A DNA stretch of 64,000 bases from an uncultured Bacilli bacterium (GCA_934096985.1 CAKONC010000003.1:86629-150628), one strand, 5' to 3'; positions 53,523 to 63,358 are shown, counted from the first letter of the stretch. Translations and numbers: made by a program. Notes: generated by a model from the sequence alone, not told the origin.

Positions 53523-54096
53523 CAGATTCCTCCAAATTATTCTTTTTGCCATAAAGTTCTAATAATTCTTCCTTATTTATTCCAAATTTTTGAGTAAAAG
53601 CTTTATTACTATAAAACAACCATTTACTATTAGAATTATTAATATTAATATTTCTTGATTTAAAAAATCCAATTCTTGCATTACTTAAGGCAATAGATTG
53701 CATTAAAAGCATTGGATTACTATATACTTTATCAAGTATATTAATTATACCATAAAATTCAATTTTTTCTGAAACATTTTCAATGCTAAAAGTAAATATA
53801 ACTGCGCATTTTTTAAAAATACTAAATGTTTCTTTTTGTGTATAACCACACGTAGAAAAAGCCGCATAAAATTCGGTAAGATTTTGCAAGTCTAAAGCAA
53901 GTATTAATGGTGATGAACAAATCATTTTTATTATGTCATTTTTACTATAACCAAATGATAAAAAAAGTTCGTTTACATCTAAAATTCTTTTTTCTAGAGT
54001 AGTATCTGAATAACAAATTAGCTTATAGTTATTTTTTAGATTTTCAATTTGTAAAGGACTATATCCTAAATTAGTAGCTGTTTGTACAAAAGACAT
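53506..54096 (-). CDS. mTERF-like helical-repeat protein, medium length
   Basis: This protein of about 196 residues has an N-terminal part NLGYSPLQIENLKNNY, repeats FLSFGYSKNDIIKMICSSPLILAL and FSTCGYTQKETFSIFKKCAVIF, and the same C-terminal domain as the 405-residue protein (LLMQSIALSNARIGFFK, FGINKEELLELYGKK). The start is 54096, set by AGAAGG, directly after the stop of the upstream gene. It looks like the large paralogue with six repeats fewer. Confidence 0.55.
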   Translation of the reverse strand: MSFVQTATNLGYSPLQIENLKNNYKLICYSDTTLEKRILDVNELFLSFGYSKNDIIKMICSSPLILALDLQNLTEFYAAFSTCGYTQKETFSIFKKCAVIFTFSIENVSEKIEFYGIINILDKVYSNPMLLMQSIALSNARIGFFKSRNININNSNSKWLFYSNKAFTQKFGINKEELLELYGKKNNLEESDERTT

Positions 54097-54097
54097 A

Positions 54098-54406
54098 TTA
54101 CCTTCTACCATATCTTTTAGAAGCAAAAATAATTTCTTCTCTATCTTTTAAAATTTCTGAAACAATCATATGCTTACTCCAAACTCTATTTGCAGGAAGT
54201 GTACCAACCGTTGCTTTTGTAACACTTATATAAGGAACATCAAACTTTTCTAAAGTTAATTTAATAAATTTTATCATTTCATCTACATTTTCGGTTTTAA
54301 CGCCAAAATCAAAACCCAAATACTCTGGACCCCCACATCTAATATCCACTGGATCATTATGCGCACAATCAACACTCACAATTGTACAAAACACTTTATT
54401 TTCCAT
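54098..54406 (-). CDS. Hypothetical small protein, first gene of the mTERF-like operon
   Basis: This protein of about 102 residues has alpha/beta character, with VFCTIVSVDCAHNDPVDIRC, EMIKFIKLTLEKF and VGTLPANRVWSKHM. It has three Cys in the first 25 residues. AAAGGAGGG before ATG 54406 is the strongest ribosome site of the operon. I do not recognise a family. Its stop abuts the next start, so it is co-translated with the repeat proteins. Confidence 0.6.
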   Translation of the reverse strand: MENKVFCTIVSVDCAHNDPVDIRCGGPEYLGFDFGVKTENVDEMIKFIKLTLEKFDVPYISVTKATVGTLPANRVWSKHMIVSEILKDREEIIFASKRYGRR

Positions 54407-54518
54407 AAACCCTCCTTTTGCGTTCATATTATATATTTTAAATTTAAAAATTTCAACTATTTAATCAACATATTTGCAAAAATGACTAAAAAATGTTGTT
54501 TTTAAATAAGTAAAAGCA

Positions 54519-54534
54519 TGATATAATTTTAAAC
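54519..54534 (+). promoter_or_regulatory. Extended -10 promoter of a leaderless mRNA
   Basis: TGATATAAT (TATAAT at 54522-54527) ends only 7 bases before the ATG at 54535, so transcription should begin at or next to the start codon. No Shine-Dalgarno sequence can fit. Confidence 0.65.
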
Positions 54535-55266
54535 ATGAAAAATATTAATTACGAAAATTTAAAAAGTGATGACCATGTATGCCATTCATGGTCAATACTC
54601 GATTTTAAGCTTGATGATTATTATGAATACATATCAAGTAATTTACTACTAAATTTAATTTCCACAATTATAATACTTCCTATAGCATTAATTTTATATA
54701 TTTTTGACAAAATATTTTTAGGATTTAAAATTGAAAATAAAGAAAATATTATTAAGGATTCAGGATTTATAAGCGTCTCAAATCATATTCACTACTTAGA
54801 TTGCACTTTTATTGGATTAATAAATATTCCTGCTAGAGTGTATTATCCAACAATTCAAGATAACTTTAAAATTCCATTTGTGAGGCATCTAATAAAAGTG
54901 TTATATGCCATACCTATTCCTAAAGAAAAAAAACATAAAGAAAAATTTTATAAAGAAATTAATGATGCATTACAAAATGGGAAAATTGTTCATATGTATC
55001 CCGAAGGTTCTTTATGGCCCTATTACGAAAATATAAGAGAATTTAAATATGGTGCTTTTAAAATGGCTGTTGAAGCAAATGTTCCTGTTCAACCAATAAA
55101 ATTTACTTTTGAAAATCCAGAAGGTATTCAAAAATTTTATAAAAAGAAAAAATGCATTCATGCAAAAGTGCTTAAACCAATTTATCCAGATAATAGTTTA
55201 GAATATAAAAAACGCATCGAAACTTTACATAATGAAGTTTATCAAAGTATTTTAAAAGGAGAATAA
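54535..55266 (+). CDS. PlsC-like acyltransferase, probably leaderless
   Basis: The 243-residue protein has a membrane helix (about 40-60), block I NHIHYLD, PIPKEKKHK, block III YPEGSLWPY and block IV VPVQPIKF. This fits 1-acyl-glycerol-3-phosphate acyltransferase or a related lysolipid acyltransferase. It precedes a diacylglycerol-type glycosyltransferase by 6 bases, so the pair may make and glycosylate diacylglycerol. The promoter geometry points to leaderless translation. Confidence 0.85.
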   Translation: MKNINYENLKSDDHVCHSWSILDFKLDDYYEYISSNLLLNLISTIIILPIALILYIFDKIFLGFKIENKENIIKDSGFISVSNHIHYLDCTFIGLINIPARVYYPTIQDNFKIPFVRHLIKVLYAIPIPKEKKHKEKFYKEINDALQNGKIVHMYPEGSLWPYYENIREFKYGAFKMAVEANVPVQPIKFTFENPEGIQKFYKKKKCIHAKVLKPIYPDNSLEYKKRIETLHNEVYQSILKGE

Positions 55267-55272
55267 AAAATT

Positions 55273-56355
55273 ATGAAAATATTATTGTTATCTTGTAGTA
55301 CTGGTGGTGGGCATAACTCATGTGCTCATTATATTGAAGATGAATTAAAAAATCAAAATATTGAATGTATGTTTTATGATTTTTTCGATATAGTAAATGG
55401 GAAAGCAAAAGATTTATCATCAAAAGTATATTTAAAAACGCTTGGAAATAACGGAAAAATGTTTAGTGGTTTTTATAAAATCGGAGAGATGTATAGTAAA
55501 ACAAAAATTAAAAGTCCTGTTTATTTAATAAACTCTTTACATAAGAAAAAATTATTTGATTTTATTAATGAAAATAATTATGATTTAGTTATAACAACCC
55601 ATTTATTTCCTGCATTAGCACTTACTGCAATTAATAAAGATAAAAATTTTAATAAAATTAATTTTATTTTTGTAGCAACTGATTATGAACCATGTCCTTT
55701 TATGGAAGAAACAAAACCCGATTACTTTGTTATGCAAAAAGGACTTGAAGAAAGATTTGTAGAAAAAGGTATTGACAAAGATAAATTATTAAACTTTGGA
55801 ATTCCTGTATCAAGTAATTTTATTAATAATGCAAAAAATATTAGACAGGATTATAACATCAACAATGAAAAAGTTATTCTTATTATGCTAGGCAGTATGG
55901 GTTTTGGTAATGTAGAAGAAAGTATTAATCTTCTTTTAAAAGAAAATATTAAAGTAATTATAGTGTGCGGTTCTAATAAAGCACTTTATGAAAAACTAAA
56001 AGAAAAAAATAATAACAATTTAATTGTCTTAGGGTTTGTTAATAATATAAATGATTTAATTTACTCATCAGATTTAGTATTATCAAAACCAGGTGGTCTT
56101 TCTTCAACTGAAATTGCCTCTATAAGAAAACCATTAATTCATGTTTTCCCTATACCTGGAATAGAAACATATAATGCTACATTTTTTGAAAATTATGGTA
56201 TGAGTAAAAAATGTGAAAATAATGATGAACTTTTAAAGCAAATAAATGAACTTTTAATACAAGAAAATGCAGATAAATTGATTGAATGCCAAAAAAAGCT
56301 TATTAACAATCACTCTGCTAAAGACTTAATTAATTTTATAAAAAAAACCTATTAA
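55273..56355 (+). CDS. MGDG-synthase/UgtP-type glycosyltransferase
   Basis: The 360-residue GT28/MurG-like protein starts MKILLLSCSTGGGHNSCA, the acceptor-binding loop of MGDG synthases and UgtP. It has VTHLFP-like ITTHLFPALALT, then VIVCGSNKALYEKL and the nucleotide-sugar region SKPGGLSSTEIAS. It should transfer glucose or galactose to diacylglycerol at the inner membrane face, giving the glycolipid used as membrane lipid or lipoteichoic acid anchor. GGAG lies in the end of the PlsC gene. Confidence 0.88.
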   Translation: MKILLLSCSTGGGHNSCAHYIEDELKNQNIECMFYDFFDIVNGKAKDLSSKVYLKTLGNNGKMFSGFYKIGEMYSKTKIKSPVYLINSLHKKKLFDFINENNYDLVITTHLFPALALTAINKDKNFNKINFIFVATDYEPCPFMEETKPDYFVMQKGLEERFVEKGIDKDKLLNFGIPVSSNFINNAKNIRQDYNINNEKVILIMLGSMGFGNVEESINLLLKENIKVIIVCGSNKALYEKLKEKNNNNLIVLGFVNNINDLIYSSDLVLSKPGGLSSTEIASIRKPLIHVFPIPGIETYNATFFENYGMSKKCENNDELLKQINELLIQENADKLIECQKKLINNHSAKDLINFIKKTY

Positions 56356-56385
56356 ATTTTGGAATATCAATAGGTTTTATTTTTT
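56343..56385. terminator. Terminator between converging operons
   Basis: The AAAACCTATT/AATAGGTTTT stem is followed by ATTTTTTTTT on the plus strand. Confidence 0.8.
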
Positions 56386-57509
56386 TTTGTTAATAAATTG
56401 TTAATAACTATAAAAACAATTACATAAATAATTAGAATTAAAAAATTATTTAATACTGGTTTTAAACTTTCTAAATTAAATGATTCTAAGGTGCTTAAAT
56501 AATCATTTGTATTTACATAATAATATGCTGGAAAAATATGTGCAATATTTAATGCAACTTTTGGAAGCCACATGGTTGGAATAAAAGCGCCGCATAAAAA
56601 TGCTGGACCTAATGATATAACATTAATTATTCCATTTATAGCTCCTTTGTTCGTAGTTAAATTTATTATTATAAATGAAAGACATAAAGTTGTTATTGAA
56701 AATAAAAGCATATTTATTAAGTAAAATATTCCTGTTATATTTATAACCAAGTCTTTTAATAAAACCAATCCTAAAACTGCATAAATTAACCATATTATAA
56801 TCACAAATGTTAGTGCTGACATAGTTAATAATAAATTATGTTTTTTATAATTCATACTACTTACAAGAGTTCTTTTATTAATTGTTTCTTCCTTAAAACT
56901 AGATAAAACTAAACATACACCAAATAAAATTACAGCCATTAATGAATAACTAGCAAAGTTATAAAATCTTGATACTTTTGAAGTAACATTTGTATCCACA
57001 TTAGAATTAACACTTACTTTAGTATCAATTTTTAAGCTTTCGTTTATATTATTAATTATCTCATTTACATCTTTTGTATATGCACTATATATATTTTGTA
57101 CATTTAAATATTTTTGTAAAATCATTTCTGCTAAAGCAGCTCCATAATTTCCTGTACTTTTAATATTTATAGTAGGTTTATTATTACTTAATACATTATT
57201 AGTATAATTTTCAGGAATTTCGATAATATAATTTACATCCCTATAAAATAATGCATCTGAAATATCGTCATCACTTTTTTTATCTTTAACAACTGTATTA
57301 TTATTTAAATAATTCACTAAATTATTTGCAAGCAGACCATCTTTATCATGGTTAATAATTACTATTTCAGGCTTTGAACTTGAAAAGTTATTATCTTTCT
57401 CACTTTGTTTAAAATTCATTCCCCCAAAAACCACTAACATAACTGTATATAAAATAATTAATCCTTTATTTTTTTTTATTATTTTCCAAAACGCATTAAA
57501 TACTATCAT
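56367..57509 (-). CDS. ABC-2 type permease
   Basis: The 380-residue protein has one N-terminal helix, an extracytoplasmic domain of about 150 residues and five C-terminal helices (about 190-375), the layout of YhgE/ABC-2 exporters. It starts inside the end of the preceding permease gene, with AAGGAGG. With its sister permease and the ATPase it forms a heterodimeric exporter under TetR control. The substrate is unknown. Confidence 0.85.
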   Translation of the reverse strand: MIVFNAFWKIIKKNKGLIILYTVMLVVFGGMNFKQSEKDNNFSSSKPEIVIINHDKDGLLANNLVNYLNNNTVVKDKKSDDDISDALFYRDVNYIIEIPENYTNNVLSNNKPTINIKSTGNYGAALAEMILQKYLNVQNIYSAYTKDVNEIINNINESLKIDTKVSVNSNVDTNVTSKVSRFYNFASYSLMAVILFGVCLVLSSFKEETINKRTLVSSMNYKKHNLLLTMSALTFVIIIWLIYAVLGLVLLKDLVINITGIFYLINMLLFSITTLCLSFIIINLTTNKGAINGIINVISLGPAFLCGAFIPTMWLPKVALNIAHIFPAYYYVNTNDYLSTLESFNLESLKPVLNNFLILIIYVIVFIVINNLLTKKNKTY

Positions 57510-58653
57510 ATTTTTGCCTCCTTAAGGCTTTTAAAGAAATTAATATCATTAATATAGAAAAAACCACCAAACTTATTAAATTAAAATATAGTCTTTCATT
57601 AATACCATAATAATATAATGTATAAAATGAATCAACCATCATATTACACGGATTAATTATATTTATTATAGGAATATTTTTATCAATTATATACTTCATA
57701 GAAATACCTGTCATACCCGCAAAAAAAGAAAATAACATTGTTAAAGCAATCAAAATACCTGATTTAGTACTTTCATTTGTTTTAAGACAAGAACTTAGCA
57801 TAACGCCAAAACTTAAACTTGCAAAAGAGCCTAAAAGTGCTACCAAAACAATCATACCAATGTTATCACCATAGTCAACATGAATTACAAATATAGTAAA
57901 TAAAAATACTATAATCATGCCAATTAATTGCACAATATAACTTGCTAAAAGTCCACTTAAAATAAGTGAATTTCTTTTTATAGAACTAACATTAATTCTT
58001 TTTCCTACACTACAAGTATTTGGCAGTGACTTATCGATAATATTTAGAGCAATTGCCCCACCGTAAAGTGCAGCTAATGCAATAAGTGTATAATATTCAA
58101 TCATCGTATAACTCAAATTTTTACTTGTATTATCTTTTAAAGTTACTTTATTATCATTAATTTTATTTATAATATTACTATAAATAATTTCATAATTTAT
58201 TTCATATTCCCCATTATTAATATTATTATATAATTCATTTTCAATAGACTTACTTATTGCATCCTTGTTAATTTTTAATTCATCAAAAATATATTTAACA
58301 ATTGTTTCGTTTACACCATTACTATTAATAACTAAATTTTCTCCATCAGCATATGCTGTTATTTCTTTTTTTTCAAGTAAATCCTTTGCTTCGTCTTTTG
58401 AAGTATATATCACATTTAAAATTTTATTTTCTTTTAAAGAGTTAAAAGCATTTTTATAGTATTCATCATTAGAAAAAACATCATCATTAATTATGGCAAT
58501 ATCAATAGTATTAAATTCTTCACTATTTTCTATATTAGAAAAAGCCAAATTAAAAAGAAAACCTAAAATAACTGGAAAAGCAAACGTCCAAAAAAGTAAG
58601 CCCTTATTTCGAAAAAGAACTTTTAAGCTATATTTAAAATTATGTAAAAACAT
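57496..58653 (-). CDS. ABC-2 type permease
   Basis: The 385-residue protein has the same layout as its neighbour: N-terminal helix (KGLLFWTFAFPVILGFLFN), extracytoplasmic domain and a C-terminal membrane half with FAGMTGISMKYIIDKNIP. Its ATG shares the A of the ATPase stop (TAATG), so translation is coupled. It is part of the TetR-ATPase-permease-permease operon, of the drug/lipid exporter type. Confidence 0.85.
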   Translation of the reverse strand: MFLHNFKYSLKVLFRNKGLLFWTFAFPVILGFLFNLAFSNIENSEEFNTIDIAIINDDVFSNDEYYKNAFNSLKENKILNVIYTSKDEAKDLLEKKEITAYADGENLVINSNGVNETIVKYIFDELKINKDAISKSIENELYNNINNGEYEINYEIIYSNIINKINDNKVTLKDNTSKNLSYTMIEYYTLIALAALYGGAIALNIIDKSLPNTCSVGKRINVSSIKRNSLILSGLLASYIVQLIGMIIVFLFTIFVIHVDYGDNIGMIVLVALLGSFASLSFGVMLSSCLKTNESTKSGILIALTMLFSFFAGMTGISMKYIIDKNIPIINIINPCNMMVDSFYTLYYYGINERLYFNLISLVVFSILMILISLKALRRQKYDSI

Positions 58654-59591
58654 TAGTCTCTCAAATCCTTTCCAGTAAGTTCTAAGAAAACATCATTAAG
58701 AGTTGGTCTTTCTGAAAATATTTTATTATATTTAATATTGTTTTGTTTCAAAAATTCTGTTAAATTTCCTAAGTTATCCTCTCCTTTTTTATAAGTTACA
58801 ATTAATAAATTATTTTCATATTTAATCTCATAAATTGACTTCATTTTACTAATTTTGTTAATTAAACTTTCATCAAAGTCGTTTACTTCAACAGTTATTT
58901 TCTCTTCAATATTAGATATTTTTTTCAAATCATCTAAAGTACCTTGAGCAAGCAATTTACCCTTATCTAAAATAATTATATTATCACAAATTAGTTCGAC
59001 TTCTTCCATATAATGTGTCGTGTAAACAATAGTATTACCAGACTCTTTTAGTTTTTTTATACCATCTAAAATATTATTTCTACTTTGTGGATCAACTGCA
59101 ACAGTAGGTTCATCTAGGAAAATAAGTTTTGGCTTATGAGCAATACCACAAGCTATATTTAACCTTCTTAAAAGACCACCAGATAATTGTTTTGGGTAAT
59201 ATTTTTTATAATTTTGAAGGCCGACTAAATTAATAGCATCATTAATATATTTTTTTCTAGTTAATTTATCTTTAATATAAAGGCCACAAAAATAATCAAT
59301 ATTTTCATAAACTGTAAGTTCATCAAATACCGCAACATCCTGAAAAACTACGCCTATATTTCTTTTTATTTCATACATATCAGGACTCATTTCTTCTCCA
59401 AATATTTTTATAGTACCTTTATCATATTTTAAAAGTGATAATATACAATTAAGCGTTGTTGTTTTTCCACTTCCATTTGGGCCAAGTAATCCAAGTATTT
59501 TACCTTCTTCTACAGAGAAAGATAAATTATCAACAGCTTTCTTTTTGTTATAACTTTTTGTTAAATTTTTAATTTCTATAACATTTTCCAT
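58653..59591 (-). CDS. ABC transporter ATP-binding protein (DrrA-like)
   Basis: The 312-residue ATPase has Walker A GPNGSGKTT, signature LSGGLLRRLNIA, Walker B LIFLDEPTVAVD and the switch THY, plus a C-terminal extension of about 90 residues, as in DrrA/CcmA-type exporters. It is coupled to the TetR gene upstream and to the permease downstream by TAATG overlaps. It powers export of an unknown compound. Confidence 0.93.
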   Translation of the reverse strand: MENVIEIKNLTKSYNKKKAVDNLSFSVEEGKILGLLGPNGSGKTTTLNCILSLLKYDKGTIKIFGEEMSPDMYEIKRNIGVVFQDVAVFDELTVYENIDYFCGLYIKDKLTRKKYINDAINLVGLQNYKKYYPKQLSGGLLRRLNIACGIAHKPKLIFLDEPTVAVDPQSRNNILDGIKKLKESGNTIVYTTHYMEEVELICDNIIILDKGKLLAQGTLDDLKKISNIEEKITVEVNDFDESLINKISKMKSIYEIKYENNLLIVTYKKGEDNLGNLTEFLKQNNIKYNKIFSERPTLNDVFLELTGKDLRD

Positions 59592-60187
59592 TAATTTTCC
59601 TCCTTTAAAACATATTTATTATTTGGGTTATCTTCAAGCAACATTAAAGCTTGAAATTGTTTTGATATTAAATTATTAATTTGAGCATCAGTTAAATTAA
59701 TTTTCCCACTGGCAAGTAATGTTGCAAGCCCATGGCAAAACGTCCACATTCTAAAATGAAATTCATTAATATCTTTATCTGAAAGATTAGTACTTATCTT
59801 GATAAAATCCTTAACTTTATCAAAATTGTCATCATTATCATTATAATGAAAAGTTTGTAAATTACAATTTTTGTTAAAAAATAATACCTGATAAAAATTT
59901 TTTTCTTCTCTGGCAAATTTAATATAATTTATACCAACTTGTTTATACTTTGGCAATGAGTCATTCATATTTGATAATATATATTTATAAAAATAATCAT
60001 TAATTTTTTTATATAAACATAACAATAAATCTTCAGAATTTTTAAACTGATAATAAATTGGCCTAATCGATGAATTTAATTTTTTTGCAATTTCACGATT
60101 GCTTACTTTTTCTATTCCATTATCTCTTGTAATAGAAAATGCCGCCTCTAAAATCATATCTTTACTAATCTTTATAGTTGCGCCCAT
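59591..60187 (-). CDS. TetR-family regulator
   Basis: The 198-residue protein has an N-terminal TetR helix-turn-helix (ILEAAFSITRDNGIEKVSNREIAKKLNSSIRPIYYQFKNSEDLL). The C-terminal helical ligand domain includes a TetR_C-like end with FHFRMWTFCHGLATLLASG. It is first in the exporter operon. An inverted repeat on its own -10 suggests autorepression, released by the exported compound. Confidence 0.9.
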   Translation of the reverse strand: MGATIKISKDMILEAAFSITRDNGIEKVSNREIAKKLNSSIRPIYYQFKNSEDLLLCLYKKINDYFYKYILSNMNDSLPKYKQVGINYIKFAREEKNFYQVLFFNKNCNLQTFHYNDNDDNFDKVKDFIKISTNLSDKDINEFHFRMWTFCHGLATLLASGKINLTDAQINNLISKQFQALMLLEDNPNNKYVLKEEN

Positions 60188-60206
60188 ACATTCACCCTAA
60201 ATATAT

Positions 60207-60222
60207 TGTACCACATAGTACA
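60207..60222 (-). promoter_or_regulatory. Candidate TetR operator on the -10
   Basis: The inverted repeat TGTAC-N6-GTACA (60207-60222) overlaps a minus-strand -10 TACAAT. It lies about 20-35 bases before the TetR start codon. Confidence 0.6.
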
Positions 60223-60261
60223 TTATTTTGTATATAAAAAAGTAAAGTTTAACTGAAGTTG

Positions 60262-61980
60262 TCAACAAATTTCATAAATATTTTGAAGAATAAATGTTAT
60301 GTCTTGTAAATTAATTTGATTTTTAAAATTATCATTATTAATATCAAGATTATTATCTAAGTTAATTGAAAAAGATATCATATAGTTATTAATAATAGTA
60401 TAATAATAAACCATTTTAATTAGTCGTTCATTTATTCTAATATTAAATATAGCCATTTTAAATAATTTCTCTTCTTGTACAAGCTTTAATTTTAAGTCTT
60501 TTTCTAATACCAAATCAAATATAATATCCTTAAATATATTATAACTATTAATAGTATCTTTATATTTTTCTGCAAAATCATTATTACTACACTTGCCTAA
60601 ATTATTTACACTAAATATACATCCATTTAAGGTTTGATATGTAAAAATAGCATTTTTAGAATTTTTATATTCAGTCCAACCCCTTGGTATTAAAATAGAA
60701 ATGCCTGTTTTTTTATCTATTTTTTCAAAAAATGGCGCATATTTTTTATCTTTTGTTAGAGAATACAATTTCGAAGCCAAAACAGCCTCATTTTTAGGAT
60801 TATCAAATAAATTGTCTTCATACAAAGATATTAACCTTGTAATATTTTTTCTATTTGGACCAATCGGAATACCATTTTTTTTCATTATATTTAAAATATC
60901 ATTTTCTGCCATAGAATAATAATTTCTATTTAATATTTCATCAATATACTCAATCATTTTTTTAGCATTTTTATTGTCCTGATATTTAAGACTAAATAAA
61001 TAAAGTGCATAAGCAATTTCATAATTTTTAATTTCCACATTATAGTATGCAACAGTTCTATAGTAACGTGCTAAATCTTTTATATCATAAATTTTATCAT
61101 ATATGGTATCAAGTAGTTCCTTGAATCTACCAACATTTTTTATTCTTTTATAAGAATCACATTTTTCAAATAATGCCGATACATTAAACTCATCCCATTT
61201 TATAGCTAAATCTGCCATATTAATAGCACTCGAGTAATCTCCAAGCTCATTATATATATATGAAAGGTAAGTATAAGCTTTTGTAAATGGTGTCTTTACC
61301 CAAATAATTTCTTTAGAAGGTTTATATATACTACTATATAAAGCAAATTCTACTACATCACAAAAACTAAAATAATATTTATCTAGAGTATTTTTATATT
61401 TTGCTATTTTAGAAACAATACTTAAAAGCAAATCTTTTGCTTTTATTAGATTTTTAGGAGTATTAAACATTAATTTTTCCGCTTCTATTAAAGCTATACT
61501 TGGATTCATACCGTCGTCAATTGAGCTTTTTTCACTAAAACTACCATTTCTAAATCCATTTCTAAAATCCTGTAAATATTTATGATAATTTATATATGAG
61601 GTAGCAAGTAAATATGAACCATCTTCTGACACAATAATACATTTACCTCCCCTTATTGGATTAAAGTAGTAAGTTGCTTTAAGATTATCAAGTTTTTTAC
61701 TATTAGCATTAATATCATCTTTAGAAATATCTATTAACTTGCAAATTCTTGTTAAATAATTACCTTCATCTTCGTTTGAATTTATTACATTTTCACTTTT
61801 ATTATTCTTAATTTTGTTGATTTTCTCATTAAGCAATAGTTCCAAATTTTCTAATTTTTCTTTTAAATAATCAATATTAATATTGTTTTCATTTTGAAGT
61901 TCAAACTTTAGTTCTTTAATAATTGTTTTAAGCTCATTTATAGTATAATCTTGATAACGCATTTTAAAATTTAAGTTCAT
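60262..61980 (-). CDS. Large cytoplasmic protein with TPR-like region
   Basis: The 572-residue protein has an N-terminal coiled coil (about 10-60: ELKTIIKELKFELQNENNI...LENLELLLNEKI) and a middle helical region with TPR-like pairs (about 225-330: KAYTYLSYIYNELGDYSSAINMADLAIKWDEFNV). The C-terminal domain of about 130 residues begins SILIPRGWTEYKNSKNAIF. GGAG precedes the ATG. No signal peptide or membrane helix is seen. It is likely a scaffold or regulatory protein; no name is recognised. Confidence 0.6.
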   Translation of the reverse strand: MNLNFKMRYQDYTINELKTIIKELKFELQNENNINIDYLKEKLENLELLLNEKINKIKNNKSENVINSNEDEGNYLTRICKLIDISKDDINANSKKLDNLKATYYFNPIRGGKCIIVSEDGSYLLATSYINYHKYLQDFRNGFRNGSFSEKSSIDDGMNPSIALIEAEKLMFNTPKNLIKAKDLLLSIVSKIAKYKNTLDKYYFSFCDVVEFALYSSIYKPSKEIIWVKTPFTKAYTYLSYIYNELGDYSSAINMADLAIKWDEFNVSALFEKCDSYKRIKNVGRFKELLDTIYDKIYDIKDLARYYRTVAYYNVEIKNYEIAYALYLFSLKYQDNKNAKKMIEYIDEILNRNYYSMAENDILNIMKKNGIPIGPNRKNITRLISLYEDNLFDNPKNEAVLASKLYSLTKDKKYAPFFEKIDKKTGISILIPRGWTEYKNSKNAIFTYQTLNGCIFSVNNLGKCSNNDFAEKYKDTINSYNIFKDIIFDLVLEKDLKLKLVQEEKLFKMAIFNIRINERLIKMVYYYTIINNYMISFSINLDNNLDINNDNFKNQINLQDITFILQNIYEIC

Positions 61981-62186
61981 ATATTCTCCTATAACACAAT
62001 TTTTAGGTTAAAAGTATTTTAACATTTATAGCATATAAAAACACTAATCAACCCTTCTACTATAAAACTAGTATACCATAAATTAATACTAAAGTCTAAC
62101 CATTTTAACTTAACCCAATATATAAAGTAACAAATGTTTCTATACAATTTTTCCCATAAATACTAGAAAAAATTAAGTTTAATTAC

Positions 62187-63248
62187 TTAATCTTTTTTTC
62201 TAAGTGACCTATACATTGGTTTTTGATTGTATGAAAATTGTTGGTGGTATGTAACTGCTTTATTATAATCATCCTCCGATAAAACACCATTTGAATATAC
62301 GCCTATATTTGTTGCTTGATGATAACCAATATCCGATGCAGTATTTTTTCCAAATAATAAATATTTTCTTTGAAAAGATAATGTAATTAATCCATCATTA
62401 CATGGATTATCACTTCTAGTAATACACCAAGTGCTATCAAAATAATAATATTTCCCCTCAATAAGAACTTTATTCCAAGCATGACCATTACCCACCATTG
62501 TTTCGGTTTCACTTTGAAATATTTCATTATTTAATAGTAATGTTGAAAGATTAGAAATTCCAACGCATACACCATAACCATTATTAACAACAGTTTCTAC
62601 TAAACCAGTACTACAAGTAGTAATATCAGGAGTTATAAATGTACCCCTAATAGATGGTGTTTGAACACTTTCAATAAACTGCGTTCTACTTTGAATATAA
62701 TCTGATACTAGCATAACTTTTTCTACATCATTCTTAGGATTATACTTTGCAAGCATTTCAGATATTTCACGCACTTTTAATAAATCAGCTTCAGAAATTT
62801 TTCTATTTGAATTTGCTGGATCACATGTAATATGTTCACCTCGAAATTTTGCTGTAGTAGAATATGTTTTAACTTCACCATTAAACTTAACACCCCATAA
62901 TAAATATGTTAAAGGAATGTATACATTAACATTATTTAATTTTGTTAAATCAATATAGCTTCTATTTATATGCATTCCGTCATCAACTAAATATACTCTA
63001 TTTAAAACTATATTTTTTAATATATGATTTAGAAAAACAACGCTTTCATAATCCATACACCAAATCTCAACAAATCTATTATTTAATAATTCAATTAGTT
63101 TTGTCATATCCAAATCTAAATCTTCTTTTGATAAAACTATTTGCCATACTTGATCTAATCGTACTTTTTGAGTTAATATTTCCGAATATGAATATTCATG
63201 TTTTATTTTCATATTGACTTTTTCAGTCCTTTTTGGTAATTCTAGCAT
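62187..63248 (-). CDS. Transglutaminase-like cysteine protein
   Basis: This protein of about 353 residues has a transglutaminase-core triad: Cys in NGYGVCVGISNLS, His in GNGHAWNKVLIEGKYYYFD and Asp in the same block (FDSTW). There is no signal peptide. A long N-terminal domain of about 180 residues is of unknown fold. The start is 63248, with AAGGGG upstream. It lies directly downstream of a collagen-like surface protein gene, which is suggestive of cross-linking or processing, but the lack of an export signal argues against a surface role. Confidence 0.75.
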   Translation of the reverse strand: MLELPKRTEKVNMKIKHEYSYSEILTQKVRLDQVWQIVLSKEDLDLDMTKLIELLNNRFVEIWCMDYESVVFLNHILKNIVLNRVYLVDDGMHINRSYIDLTKLNNVNVYIPLTYLLWGVKFNGEVKTYSTTAKFRGEHITCDPANSNRKISEADLLKVREISEMLAKYNPKNDVEKVMLVSDYIQSRTQFIESVQTPSIRGTFITPDITTCSTGLVETVVNNGYGVCVGISNLSTLLLNNEIFQSETETMVGNGHAWNKVLIEGKYYYFDSTWCITRSDNPCNDGLITLSFQRKYLLFGKNTASDIGYHQATNIGVYSNGVLSEDDYNKAVTYHQQFSYNQKPMYRSLRKKD

Positions 63249-63310
63249 TAAACACATCCCCTTATAAATCGTTGATATGATAGCAATTACAATAAACTTT
63301 GTCAAGAAAA

Positions 63311-63346
63311 AAATATAAACCTTAATTAAAGATTTATATTTTTATT
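63311..63346 (-). terminator. Terminator after the collagen-like gene
   Basis: AATATAAATC pairs with GTTTATATT and is followed by TTTTTT on the minus strand. Confidence 0.65.
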
Positions 63347-63358
63347 TATTAATATATT

